Under the pieces are notes generated by a model, which was not told the origin of the DNA, did not search any database, and saw only the letters and a program-made list of their open reading frames with translations. DNA of 64,000 bases. Origin: Guadua angustifolia (Eukaryota; Streptophyta; Magnoliopsida; Poales; Poaceae). The translations under genes and the position numbers were made by a program. The DNA is taken from NCBI GenBank assembly GCA_036346375.1, contig CM070504.1, positions 9,917,890 to 9,981,889 of the forward strand, in the 5' to 3' direction. Below are positions 25,779 to 37,431 of the stretch, piece by piece. How positions within the stretch are numbered: the stretch's first letter is position 1; each line of letters begins with the position of its first letter.

Positions 25779-27254
25779 CCAAAAAAAATGGGGAGGCAAG
25801 AATGGCAATTTTTCTACATCATGGTTTAAAGATTGCATAGTAGTGGATGCATGGTGTGTGGATTTAACAAGAATTCTGATCGATGGGGTTATATACCTTG
25901 AAACGGAAGGAACAGGCATGTCATGACTCGTGATGGTAATCAAAGTTGTTGCCAGTGATGCCTGGTCATTAGGTCTCATGTCACTATAGCTTATCCAAGT
26001 TGATGATAATATTTTGGTTCTTTTCCCTTCATGTGAATCGAAATGGAGTGTTTTTCTAAGATCAGGATGTGCCCTGGCAGGTATTATGCATGTTTCGTTC
26101 TACTTGCTTTCGATGTAGAATGCGCATTCTTTCTTCTTTCTGTCTAAACACATATCTTTGTCTAGCCTAACAGAAGCATGCCTTTGGCAACCAAGTTCAT
26201 TTCAAAGAGATGTTGCGGTCAAATTTGCTTTTGACAAATATTCGTGCTGAGAGCTCGGAATAGTGACACATATCGTAGAATAAATCCTATGATATTGTGT
26301 GATGTGTCTATGTCACTGGGACAAATGAATAAAGCTTGAAAGGAAGAGGCCAGTAAGGAAAACCATCACCATTAGTTTGTTCTGCTTGTCCGAGCTTAAG
26401 TTAAAAGCAATCCTGGAAATCCCAACAAACAGCTCTACGGAATTGAAGCTAACCATGCTGCATTTCTTCTTCTTTTTTCGATGTCGGTAAGATGAATAGG
26501 TGAGTTTGTCTAGTTATAAATATTTGAGTCAAAAGGAAACTTGATTTGTCGTAGTTACATCCATTAAACTGCAGTTTGATGGTACTGTATTGTTACATAC
26601 TCATATGTGCTTTACATTTCAACAAAAGCAGCAAGTTGCCAGGCAGAGTATTTCAACGGAAAAACCAAAAGGCAGTCGAGAGTTAGTACGCTTCCCTTCC
26701 TAATTAACTCATCATTCGTAGTTTCTAAGGCAAATCAAGAATAAAACAATCAGCATGTGCTCAATACGATGTCATAAAATACGTACAAGGGTATGGTATT
26801 GGTAGGTGGTTATGCAAAATGTAATCAGCGTATGTTTGTCTACTGGACCATTGTATTTGGAAAGTGGCTTTGGAAATGGCTAGTACTACTAATTAGACAT
26901 CCTTCTTGTCATACCAACCAAAGTGTTAAGGGCTCCTAACCTTACCAAGAAAACCTTATTCCTAGATTCATATGTGACAATATCCATACTAAAAACTTTA
27001 GAGCATAAGCGTCAACTTTCCATTAATCAAGACACCGGGTTTGATGATCAATCTATAGTAGGTTGTTAAACTTCTACCAGCACAGTTTGATGCATATTGG
27101 AAATTGGCGTTCCAACACTGATGATGCAAAGGCTCAGCAAAATAGATTGCTATAAGTTGGATAACTACTCCAACTGATCGCTATGTTACATCAGAATTCG
27201 GTACCAGTTCTGATTACAACCCTAGTTATGACAATAATAACATAAAAATATCAC
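25779..27254. other. Gene-free stretch
   Basis: No supported gene, RNA or transposon. It borders the duplicated 3' part of the peptide-gene locus and may be its original downstream flank. Confidence 0.45.
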
Positions 27255-28205
27255 TTACACATGACAATAACAGCGCATGTCATGTGCAGCTTGCCTAGAT
27301 GCCACAGAAAAATGATGTTAGCAAATCCAGATTAGAACCATGTCCTCAAGATTTTAGCACTTACCTAATTCACCCCACCACTGACAAAACAAATTAACAG
27401 ATCTTACCAGGTGATTTCACACACATAACAGAACATGCACCGCTCAAGAACTTAGGATAACACATTGTAAGGCACATAACACACTGCTAAGTGCTAAACC
27501 TGAATAACAGAACATCACAGAAGACTTTGGGCATATAGGGGTGCTCTAATTTCTGCTACCGCATTTGGAACATTTCAGTTTTCACCTAAGTGACAGGGGA
27601 AGCAGGGGATTGAGCAGGAGGCATATCCTTAGGGTGACCAGGAGTCGGCATGTATCGCGGCACATAAGGAAGAAGAGGAGCGCCATGCTCAATTGGACCT
27701 GCCCTGATAGTTGCCTTGGAGCTTGGACTTGGATCAACAGGTTGGTAGTCGTCGGTCCTAACATTTTCCAAGCCCCTTGTCCTTCGGTTAGTAAAACTTT
27801 TCCTGAAAACGATGTATCAAGGAACAGATTAGCTAATCTTCCATCAAAGTTTAAGGTATTATGAAAAAAACAAAAATCACTAGGAAAATGACGTAAAATT
27901 GAAGGTATATGTGGTGTGTATGCTTATGCTGATTTGTGATACTGAAATGCAGCACATTTTCCAAGTTCTATCTGAAAGCGCACACCTTTAGTCTCCTGCC
28001 ATCTAGCTCAGAGCTCTCGATAGTCCGGATCTGCATTGAATGCAACTAAAATGTCAGCCATAGGCTATATATTCCCTTCGTAAGCTAAACGATTGCTCAA
28101 ATAGAAAGATAAACCTACATACTGAGAGCTAAAGAAACCAGAACCAACCCAAGCAAAGTAATGACATATTGACATGTACAGCAAAACCCCAAAAGTATTA
28201 TAATT
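27255..28205. repeat. 951-bp host duplication, copy 1 (3' part of the peptide gene)
   Basis: This block recurs as two pieces, 31143-31459 and 36788-37431, which are contiguous once the gypsy element at 31460-36787 is removed. It begins at TTACACATGAC and ends at AAAAGTATTATAATT. A LINE follows immediately, and the second copy starts right after it. Confidence 0.9.
27586..28030 (-). pseudogene. Frameshifted partial copy of the secreted-peptide gene (exons 2-3)
   Basis: Exon 2 copy: 28030-27986. Exon 3 copy: 27802-27586. Compared with the intact copy at 36806-37253, exon 2 has one extra base and runs into a stop after seven codons. Exon 3 has lost two bases just after its splice acceptor. No copy of exon 1 lies upstream, because the LINE at 28204 and the next duplication unit follow directly. 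It cannot make the peptide. Confidence 0.85.
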
Positions 28206-31142
28206 TTTTTTTTTGAAAGAAAACAGTCGAGCTGTTTACTATTGAGAAGGAAGAGAGCAGATCACAAAGTTTTAACGGATACACGGTGCAGGATGCTGCA
28301 CCAAACAAAAGAAAACGGAGAGATTACATGCGAGAGTCAATTAAAAGAAGAAGAAAAATAACAAGAACAAACAAAGGAGCGACTGCTAATTTGAACGGCT
28401 TAATACTTTTGTAAGGTGCTTCTTCCCCTCGAAACCACTGTGTTAAAGCTTCATCCTTGACCGATTGTAGATTTCTTCATGAGTCGCGATACGACGCCTA
28501 AGACTCTATTGTTGCTTCTTTCCACCAATTCCAACAAGTTAGGATAACTAGGATTTGACACCTTTCCTAAGAGTTGCAGGACGCTTAGCCGCCGCAGATT
28601 CCATTGCTCAATATTCGTGAGGGTAATCTGATCCGTCTGTCTATCTCGGTTGTAGCGACGGAATGTGAACCCATTGCGCTATGGATCTACCACAAACTCG
28701 CCGAGCATTGGGGCATTCAACTAGGAGATGGAGAACCTTCTAAGCTTCGACAAAGACATTGGACGTAAATATTGTTGGGCCATTCTCTAACTGCAGCGCC
28801 AGTCCGTCCATAGCGAATCCACTGCCAGTAAGCCGTGATGAAAACTTACAGAAGAAGCCTGGGCGCCAAGTTTACCGTATTGTGTAGTCAAAAAGATCTG
28901 CGGATGCTACCGCGGAACCGCATTTGGTATACCGATTTTGCCGAATAGGTGCCTTTGGAGGAATGTTTCCATGTGACGACGCTGTTCGCTCGTCAAGCGG
29001 CCATCGACCGGATTTTTGTCCGTGAGACGACATATTCGTATAAGATTTTGGTCTAGGTTGTGACGGATGTCTCATATCCGCTTGTTGTTTAGCAAGGCAT
29101 CCGCCACCGATCTTGATTTTCTCCTCGAATGCTTATGTAGAAGCGGCGCAATTTGGGATGGAGCCCGACTTCCAGATCCATCTTGCAGTCCAAAAGGTCG
29201 TGGTTAGTGCCATTTCCAATGTTGATCAGAGTTGCCGCCGTGAAAAGCATTTGATCAAGAGTGTCACATGGCATCCGCAATCCATTCCATGGTCTTCCGG
29301 ATCGCTTCTGAGCCAAGAAGATGGAAATAGCCAAGGCTACGAACTATCGAGGTCTAGAATGCCTAAGCCTCCCATCAAGCGCAAGCGAAACAGCTTGCCC
29401 ACCCCACCTTGCAATTTCTCTCCATGCATTACTCCATTGCCGACCCATAGAAATGCCCTCCTCATCTTGTCTATATTTTCAATGAATTTCCGTGGTGCCT
29501 TCAAAGGTCAGAAGTGTAGATTGGTATGGAGGTGAGTACCGACTTGACCAAGATTAGTCGCCCTCCAATAGTGAGGTGGGTCGCCCGCTAAGCCGCAAGA
29601 CGCCGAGCCACTTTATCCCCGGATAGTCGTAAATCAAGACAAATGAGCCGACGAAGCGCTAGCTAAGCCCTGTGTATTTCACTCCGAAGTCGCGATGTAG
29701 CTCCAAAGTGAAAGGTTGTAAGATATTTTGTAAATGGTCGCTATGACATCGGATCGGCAAAGACGGAGCTCTTTTGTCATGTTTACCGCAGACCAGAGGC
29801 TTCGTTCAAATGATGCGTAATTTGTAGAAGTGCTCGTAGTTCCTCCCCGACCGGATTAAGAAAAATGACGGCCATCTCGGATATAGAGAAAGCTCGAGCT
29901 GGTTGGCACGCCCTCTCGAGCGGCGATAGGACTCCAAAGATCCGCTGCTTTTTTCAGATGTGGTGCACGATCAATGGCTAAGATGAATAGGTACGGCGAC
30001 AGGGGATCTCCTTGCCGCAATCCACGCCGGTGCTTGATTTGAGCCCCGCACCCCTGCTCGGGATCGATGAGGAAGCCGTCCGCAAAACGTGGATAGCCAT
30101 TGGCGCCACCGAGGTCCAAAACCACGTGCTCAAGAAGGCCTAGAAGGTATTCCCAAGAAAATGTAATCAAAAGCCTTTTCAATGTCCAAATTGAGCATGA
30201 GGATCGTGCGCGTTCTATGATAGAACCTTGCTCGTCATGAACACCGAGGAAATTGTCTTGAATGCTTCGACTTTGATAAACGCGCCCGATTTGGAGATCA
30301 TCGGATCAATATGCGTGGCAAGGCGCAAGCCAACACCTTTGATATAATCTTTGCAACAGAAAGTGAATCAGACCGACGGACGGAAGTCCGATGCCCCGCC
30401 GAGATATCTTTTTAGGAATCGAGCAATGTAGGCTGTTGAGTTCAAGAAAAAGCTCATGTTGAGCGAGTTTGAAAACCGTGACAACGCCCATTAAGTCGCG
30501 GCTTAATGATTTCCCAAAGATTGTTTGTAGAAAAGTATAGAGTAACCATCTCGCCCAGCGCCTTTTTCCGATGGCGTGCGTGTAATGCATTTTACCTCCT
30601 CCTTCGTGATTGGCACCTCCAAAGGCATCCATAGAGTGGCGCGAGAGGTTCGCTTGTTGCCGCTTATGTCTTGAGCGGTGGATTTTTCCCCAAAATTGAT
30701 GAAAAATGTTGAATAGAATTTCTTCCTTGTCCGTGGTGAGTAGTCGCTACATTGGTGGTCATTACTCAAGGACCGGATATAGTTTTTCCGACGACGCACC
30801 ATTTGCCTTGAGGTGAAAAAAAACGAGTGTTAGCATCCCCAATTTTAGCTAAGTGACCCGAGAGGCTCGTTTCAAGACGCGCTTTTTCCACGGCCAAGAA
30901 GGCCAAGAACTCTCAGCCAGAGCTCATGCTGAGTAAGTTGTTCTCGCTCTCGAGAGAGCTCGATTCCGAGCCACGCCCGCACCGGCGATAATCTCATTAG
31001 CCGGTATACCGCCGCTTAGTATCGCCAGAAGCAGCACTCCAGTAACGGTTACTTTGGCGGTCAGGCGAGTTTGTGTGCAATCCTTTAAACGGATCCACAA
31101 TCGGCGGGCTCACACCAAAGCCCCGCCAACTATGTGGCGTAA
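28204..31142 (-). mobile_element. L1-type LINE, 5'-truncated and decayed
   Basis: A poly-T tract at 28204-28214, followed by GAAAG, marks the 3' end. On the minus strand, reverse-transcriptase blocks are recognisable despite frameshifts: a GDANTRFFS-like linker near 30830, a PKK...RPI-like region near 30390, and the motif RRGLRQGDPLSPYLF near 30010-30050. The YADD position is degraded (ISEMAVIF) near 29870. No endonuclease domain is seen, so about 2.9 kb of the 3' part is present. There is no short target duplication; both flanks belong to the 951-bp host duplication. Confidence 0.8.
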
Positions 31143-31459
31143 TTACACATGACAATAACAGCGCATGTCATGTGCAGCTTGCTAGATGCCACAGAAAAAT
31201 TATGTTAGCAAATCCAGATTAGAACCATGTCCTCAAGATTTTAGCACTTACCTAATTCACCCCACCACTGACAAAACAAATTAACAGATCTTACCAGGTG
31301 ATTTCACACACATAACAGAACATGCACCGCTCAAGAACTTAGGATAACACATTGTAAGGCACATAACACACTGCTAAGTGCTAAACCTGAATAACAGAAC
31401 AACACAGAAGACTTTGGGCATATAGGGGTGCTCTAATTTCTGCTACCGCATTTGGAACA
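31143..31459. repeat. 951-bp host duplication, copy 2, left piece
   Basis: Repeats 27255-27571 almost exactly. It is the original 3' UTR and downstream flank of the intact peptide gene, now separated from its stop codon by the 5.3-kb gypsy insertion. The junction with the LINE reads AATTACACATG, so TTACA is shared by both sides. Confidence 0.85.
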
Positions 31460-31855
31460 TGGTATGAGCTCGCTCCATAAGAAACTTGCTCAATGCGCTT
31501 CGTGTGCCTTGACGGAAACCGGACGAGGATTGCTCGCCGGCGATTCAGCCAAGCGGAGGTAACTGGTGTTTTGAGACCACGCCTTAGTCTTAATTTGTGG
31601 CAAATCCTGCATGCCTTTTCTTATTTATCTCTTCCCTTTATATAGTAAGGTACAAGGAAAGTAACCAACTAAAGATAGCAATCACAATCTGATTGAAACT
31701 ACCAAACCTGAAAAGATACTAACTACCAAAACGTAAAGGATAAAAACCGAAAGGATATGGAACAGGACTGCCCTGGCGCCTACACATGCACAGCATGGGC
31801 TTATGCGGCAAGACCTGATCCTCTTCCCTTTCTATAATAAACTCTATCTGTATCA
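31460..31855 (-). repeat. 3' LTR of the chromovirus
   Basis: Shares nearly all of its sequence with 36394-36787. Divergence is concentrated in the first 100 bp as written (GC-rich indels), while the remaining roughly 290 bp is almost identical, suggesting a fairly young insertion. Confidence 0.93.
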
Positions 31856-31879
31856 TTACTCCCCCCCTGAAGAACAAGC

Positions 31880-33160
31880 TTGTCCTCAAGCTTGCAATCG
31901 GGATAGGACTGCCGCAAGACAATCGCATCAACCCAAGTTGCTTCTTCTTGCGGTTCGCCGGTCCAATGGACTAAGAACTGCCGGTGGCCTTTGATAAATC
32001 TTTGGGCGAGGAGCTGGTGCGGCTCAGGCCGAGCTGGAGCGGTGGAAGGCCCCAATTCGGGTGGCAATGCCGGAGGCTGGGACGGAGGTCGCGCCTTATC
32101 TTTCGCTTCAAAGAGGCGTGGAAGACATTATGGATCGTGCGCAGTGGCTGGAAGTGTGAGGCGATATGCCACCGTGCCAACACGAGCCTCGACCAAGTAG
32201 GGTCCGTAGAGAAGCGAGGGACAACTTGTGAGAAGGACCATCATGAGGCGGTGGCTTGCGATGTTTGCGGAGCTTCAACCATACCCATGAGCCGACCTCG
32301 AAGCTGGACCTCACGATGATGTTGATCATCTTTGTTGTTTCATTCTGTTTTGAGCACAGGAGAGGTGTGTCTTGGCGGAGGCCGACAAGGAATCACGATC
32401 CACTAAGCGACAGATCAACTGAATCAATGGTTGTAGCTCCTGGTTGGTAAGGCAGCAAGGATGGCGGAGTCCTCCCATAGACCAACTCAAAGCGGCGTCA
32501 TCACGAAAAGCCGAATGGAAAGAAGAGTTGTAGCAAAACTCCGCCCGAGGAAGCCATTGGACCCAAGTAGTAGGATGGTCCGCCACCAAGCATCGCGGTA
32601 CATTTCAATAGTCCGATTGACAACCTCGGTTTGTCCATCCGTCTACGAGGGTGGTAGCGGGCCGAAAGCAAGAAGGAGCGATACCACTGCGTTTGAACAA
32701 GTCTGCCAACGGTGAGAACAGGATCTCGATCAAGACGATGGACTCGGGGAATGCCATGGAGCGAACCACCTGATCAAAGAAGAGTTTGGCGGCGGTGGAT
32801 CTTGTGGCGGACGGGATAAGGCAATAAAGTGGGCATACTTTGAGAGCGGTCAACCACCACTAACTTATTTTTTTCTGCGGGCGCCTTGTGAACAAGTGAT
32901 AAAATCCATGGAGAGATCAGCCCAAATCATTGAGGTATCTTCAGGGGTTGCAACAAACCCGCCGGTGACAATGAGTTGGTCTTGTTTTGCGACAAATGGC
33001 GCCTTTGTGCTACAAAGCGCTCCACATGCGGGCGTTGATTGGCCAAAAGTAGGAGAGCTTTAGGCGGTGAAGCGTCTTTGTATGCCTTCATGAGTCGGAT
33101 CGTGGATTGAGGCGATGATGGAGTCAAGTAATGGAGAATCTGGCGGCACAAATAGTCGGT
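31880..33160 (-). pseudogene. Chromovirus integrase and chromodomain (broken)
   Basis: Minus-strand fragments in several frames. Integrase-like segments lie at 32605-32853 and 32326-32589 (the latter with WLPRAEFCYNSSFHSA). The end, 32067-31880, encodes a chromodomain-like block (FLVHWTGEPQEEATW followed by QSYPDCKLEDKL). Chromodomain-bearing integrases direct these elements to particular chromatin. Several frameshifts make this a relic. Confidence 0.8.
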
Positions 33161-33479
33161 TGTTGAAATCTGTGACCCTTCGAACCGCCCAAGCTCCGGT
33201 TGTGTTTATCAGTTGTCTGACCATCCGGTGTGTCCTCTGGCGCCACAGTCTTCTTGGTGTCGCGGCTTGTGGAGGTGTTGGTGGTGCCGCTCTGGCCTGG
33301 TCTGAAGCGCTTGCTTGTGTGCTGCGCCTTGGTCGGCCTAGCGGCACCTCGACCAACCTTCATAGGTGGCGTTCTGCGCCCAGACAAAGCTGCACTGCAT
33401 TGGGTCCTCTGGGATACCGTGTGGAAGCGTCCGCCGCTTGATTTGCCTTGCGGCTTGTACTCAACTTGAAAATCAAACC

Positions 33480-34365
33480 CCATCAACTTGCTAAGCCAGT
33501 GCTGTTGCGGAGGAGTGACCAGTGCCTGGTTAAGCAAGAATTTGAGACTGCCGTGGTCCGTGCGGACGATGAACTGCTGTCCCCATAGATATGGTCGCCA
33601 ATGGCGAACCGCCTTAGACAACCCGATGAGCTCTCGCTCGTAAGCTGCGAGCTTCATGTGCCTCTCAGCCAATTTACGGCTATAATAAGCAATGGGGTGA
33701 CCTGCTTGTTGTAACACTGTGCGATGCCAATTCCAAGCCGCGTCACATTCTACTGAACGGTTTGGTGAAGTCAGACATCCGAAATCTGGTCTTGTCATCA
33801 TCACCTCTTTAAGACGGACAAAAGAATGATCGGCCTCGCCATTCCAGTGGAATCCATTGCGGCGTAACAAAGATGTCAGGGGCTCAGCCACAACCGCATA
33901 ATGCTGGATGAAACGCCGGTAGTATCCTGTGAGCCCCAAAAATCCCCGTAATGCCGTCACTGAGGTAGGTCTCGGCCAATCTGCTACCGCCTGAAGTTTC
34001 GCCGGATCCGCAGATACTCCATTATAGGAAATGATATGTCCCAAATAGCCAATGCGCTCTTGAGCAATCGCACACTTGGATCGCTTGAGATAGAGTCGAT
34101 GGCACCTGAGCAGACTAAACACCAGCTGTAAGTGTTGGGTGTGCTCATCGGCGGAACGACTGTACACGAGGATGTCATCGAAAAAGACTAACACAAACTT
34201 GCGCAAGTATTCTTTTAACAGCTCATTCATCAATGCCTGGAATGTGGAGGGCGCGTTGGACAACCCGAATGGCATCACCAGAAACTCATAGTGACCGTGA
34301 TGGGTGCGAAAGGCAGTCTTCGAAATGTCGTCCTCATGTACACGGACTTGATGAAAGCCAATCAA
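33480..34365 (-). pseudogene. Chromovirus reverse transcriptase-RNase H
   Basis: An open frame of about 300 codons carries RT motifs FGLSNAPSTFQ and VFFDDILVYS (FFDD at about residues 61-64), the FLGLTGYYRRFI thumb region, and RNase H blocks (RTDHGSLKFLLNQ). The N-terminal part of RT lies upstream in another frame near 34400-34500. The frame then runs about 110 codons past RNase H into the linker. It would have copied element RNA into DNA inside virus-like particles. Confidence 0.88.
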
Positions 34366-34500
34366 AGGTCAACGGTGAAGCGAGCCCCCTTAGTTCATCG
34401 AGTTCCTCCACCTTGGTATGGGAAACTTATCTTTTATGGTGCGAGAATTCAACTCCCGATAGTCCACGGAGAACCTCCATGTGCCGTCGAGTCTTCTTGA

Positions 34501-34998
34501 CTAACAATCTTGGCGGCGAAAGGAAACGACTTCGTGGGATAATTCCTGGTGAGCATGGTCGCTGCTGCCGCTCAATCTCGTCCTTCGGCCGGTGCAGGTA
34601 TCGATAAGGTCGCTGCGATGGGATTGGTTCATACGCTGACAAATGTGATGCTCACAATGTCTTGGTGGCGGCAATCCTTGCGGTTCTTGAAAAAGATCGC
34701 TGTAGTCATTGAGAAGTCTCTGTATTTCTGGTTCCTCCTGGAGTTCCATATCCCACAGATGTGATGACTTCCGTTGCATGCCCCGAAGGAGCACCAAAGA
34801 CCCCTTATGCTGGAAAGACATGGTTAGATTTCCAAAATTCCTTTGAATATCACCCATGAGTTGTAGCCACTGAACTCCCAGCACAACATCAAAACTTCCC
34901 AAAGGAATGACGAGGAATGGTGCGTCAAATTGATGCCCCTCAATGGAGAATTCCACCTTGCTTCTGATTGCCCAGGACAAGGTAATTTTCCCCCTCAC
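34501..34998 (-). pseudogene. Chromovirus protease region
   Basis: The minus-strand frame keeps the C-terminal protease block (IPLGSFDVVLGVQWLQ, then FGNLTMSFQHKG) and the spacer to RT (QRLLNDYSDLFQEPQGLPP). The catalytic Asp triad lies further upstream, where the frame is broken. Confidence 0.75.
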
Positions 34999-35429
34999 CT
35001 ACTCGACTGCATGGACTTGTTTGAATGCTTCCACTCCAAAACTCACCGCATGTCCGCTTACAAAATTATGTGTACTCCCATCAATGAGACCATGAAGCAC
35101 GTTCCTTGGATCGTGAGTAGGACTTACATTGTATCACCGTGTTTGGGCCCCAACATGGCGATCATGGAGAGAGATGGCTCATCTTCGGTGATCCATCCTC
35201 CTCCGCTTCCTCTTCTTGTTCATCCACCTCAAAGGTGGAACAGCGTTGCACCGATGATTGCAATTTGTATACCTCATCGCGGTTGTAACATAATCCTTTT
35301 GCCCTTCGCTCTGCTATTTCGTCCGCACTAAATCGCCGCTTTCTTGGGGTTCTTCTGCCGAAATGACCGAGGAACCTTGATGTTGTTGGCATGGGTCCGG
35401 CGGCTCTGTTCTTTGTGCTTTAGATGGTG

Positions 35430-36380
35430 TGCCCGGTCGTGGAGGGCCTGAGTGCATTGCTCGACCTTCGAGGCATTTCAGCCAGGCGGCAATTTGGTGA
35501 AGTTAGTAGTTGGCCTGCCATGGTGAATGGAAGTCTGGACCGCTTTGCGTGGACATGCCTGTATGGCTGCAGAGACCCATGCTTCTTGCCTTACTTCCGC
35601 CTCCTTGCAAAACCAATTGCTTCCGCCAAGTCACGGGGCCTCCGGCGGACATCGCCCGCCAAAGCGGCCCGCCGATCCTGCGGTGAAGGTCTCAATTTGG
35701 TCAGTTCTCTTCATCTTTGGCGTGCGTGCTAACAGCCGCTGGAAGTCGCTCGCGTACTCATCTACTCTGCTTCCGCCCTGTTTCAAGTTCACAAGATCTC
35801 CCAGAGGACCGAGTGAAGAATGTCGGGTGAACCGGTGGATGAAGGTGTCGTAAAATTCCTCCCATGGAACCCAGGGTGTTTCTTGTTGCCAATTGTCCGA
35901 TACCTCCCGAGCTTCGCCTTGGAGATGAAGCCCGCTACCTCCACATATTCTTCCCGGGAATCCGATGCATGCGGAAGAACCGCTCGCGCTTCCTCAACCA
36001 TCGGTGGATCTTGCGACCCATCATAGTCGGGGAGATCGAATCGTGGCGAGGCGTGGTACCCGCAAGCGATCGTCCTCGCATCCGATCTCTCGCGTGCGCA
36101 TACCTCCCCATTGCGGTCGTCTTCCTCACGTGGATGTTTCCAGTCTGGTGACCGTGACCCTACTGAGCTCTTGCCTTTGCCCGCGCCTCCTCCTAGGTTC
36201 TTCTTAACCCTGGCGCCGACTCGCGCGAGTATCTGCTGCCCCGCTCTGCTCGGGATCCTCCGCCGCCTTTCCCTTGATCACCTTCATCATCTCTTCCATC
36301 ATGGTCTTCAGATTGGAAATTTCCTCCTCCACCTTACCAACTCGATCTTCCATGGCTGCGTGAGTGCCGAGGGCGAGCAA
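35430..36380 (-). pseudogene. Chromovirus gag remnant
   Basis: Recognisable by near-identity to the better preserved gag fragment at 39207-40187, but with many one- to four-base deletions, mostly in GC-rich spots. The first part of this region matches the filler from 35568 onward. Confidence 0.75.
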
Positions 36381-36393
36381 CTCGATACCAAAT

Positions 36394-36787
36394 TGGTATG
36401 AGCTCGCTCCGCAAAACTTGCTTTCAAATCAGCTCGTGTGCCCGGAAAGCCGGACGAGATTGCTCGCCAACGATTCATGCGCCGGAGAGTAACAAATTGG
36501 TTTTGAGACCCCGCCTTAGTCTTAATTTGTGGCAAATCCTGCATGCCTTTTCTTATTTATCTCTTCCCTTTATATAGTAAGGTACAAGGAAAGTAACCAA
36601 CTAAAGATAGCAATCACAATCTGATTGAAACTACCAAACCTGAAAAGATACTAACTACCAAAACGTAAAGGATAAAAACCGAAAGGATATGGAACAGGAC
36701 TGCCCTGGCGCCTACACATGCACAGCATGGGCTTATGCGGCAAGACCTGATCCTCTTCCCTTTCTATAATAAACTCTATCTGTATCA
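36394..36787 (-). repeat. 5' LTR of the chromovirus
   Basis: See the whole element. Its left edge (TTGGTATGAGC) is preceded by AA and the primer-binding-site complement CAACTCGATACCA. Its right edge, ...CTGTATCA, touches the GAACA target duplication. Confidence 0.93.
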
Positions 36788-37431
36788 GAACATTTCAGTT
36801 TTCACCTAAGTGACAGGGGAAGCAGGGGATTGAGCAGGAGGCATATCCTTAGGGTGACCAGGAGTCGGCATGTATCGCGGCACATAAGGAAGAAGAGGAG
36901 CGCCATGCTCAATTGGACCTGCCCTGATAGTTGCCTTGGAGCTTGGACTTGGATCAACAGGTTGGTAGTCGTCGGTCCTAACATTTTCCAAGCCCCTTGT
37001 CCTTCGGTTAGTAAAACTTCTTTCCTGAAAACGATGTATCAAGGAACAGATTAGCTAATCTTCCATCAAAGTTTAAGGTATTATGAAAAAGAACAAAAAA
37101 TCACTAGGAAAATGACGTAAAATTGAAGGTATATGTGGTGTGTATGCTTATGCTGATTTGTGATACTGAAATGCAGCACATTTTCCAAGTTCTATCTGAA
37201 AGCGCACACCTTTAGTCTCCTGCCATCTAGCTCAGAGCTTCGATAGTCCGGATCTGCATTGAATGCAACTAAAATGTCAGCCATAGGCTATATATTCCCT
37301 TCGTAAGCTAAACGATTGCTCAAATAGAAAGATAAACCTACATACTGAGAGCTAAAGAAACCAGAACCAACCCAAGCAAAGTAATGACATATTGACATGT
37401 ACAGCAAAACCCCAAAAGTATTATAATTACA
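36788..37431. repeat. 951-bp host duplication, copy 2, right piece
   Basis: Repeats 27567-28205. It contains intact exons 2 and 3 of the peptide gene and the start of its intron 1. Confidence 0.9.

Larger units (their letters stand above)
31460..36787 (-). mobile_element. Complete but defective chromovirus (Ty3/gypsy) retrotransposon
   Basis: Two LTRs bound the element (31460-31855 and 36394-36787; 396 and 394 bp; TG...CA ends). The target duplication GAACA is perfect (31455-31459 and 36788-36792), and the empty site is preserved at 27566 in the duplicated host DNA. The minus-strand order is 5' LTR, primer-binding site (TGGTATCGAGTTG beside 36394), gag remnants, protease, RT-RNase H, integrase, chromodomain, polypurine tract (CAGGGGGGGAG beside 31855) and 3' LTR. 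Frames are broken by many small indels, so it is not autonomous. It sits just downstream of the stop codon of the peptide gene. Confidence 0.95.

Noticed and set aside
33115..33469. Plus-strand frames opposite the chromovirus pol
   Set aside because: Shadows of the RT-RNase H and integrase sequence on the minus strand.
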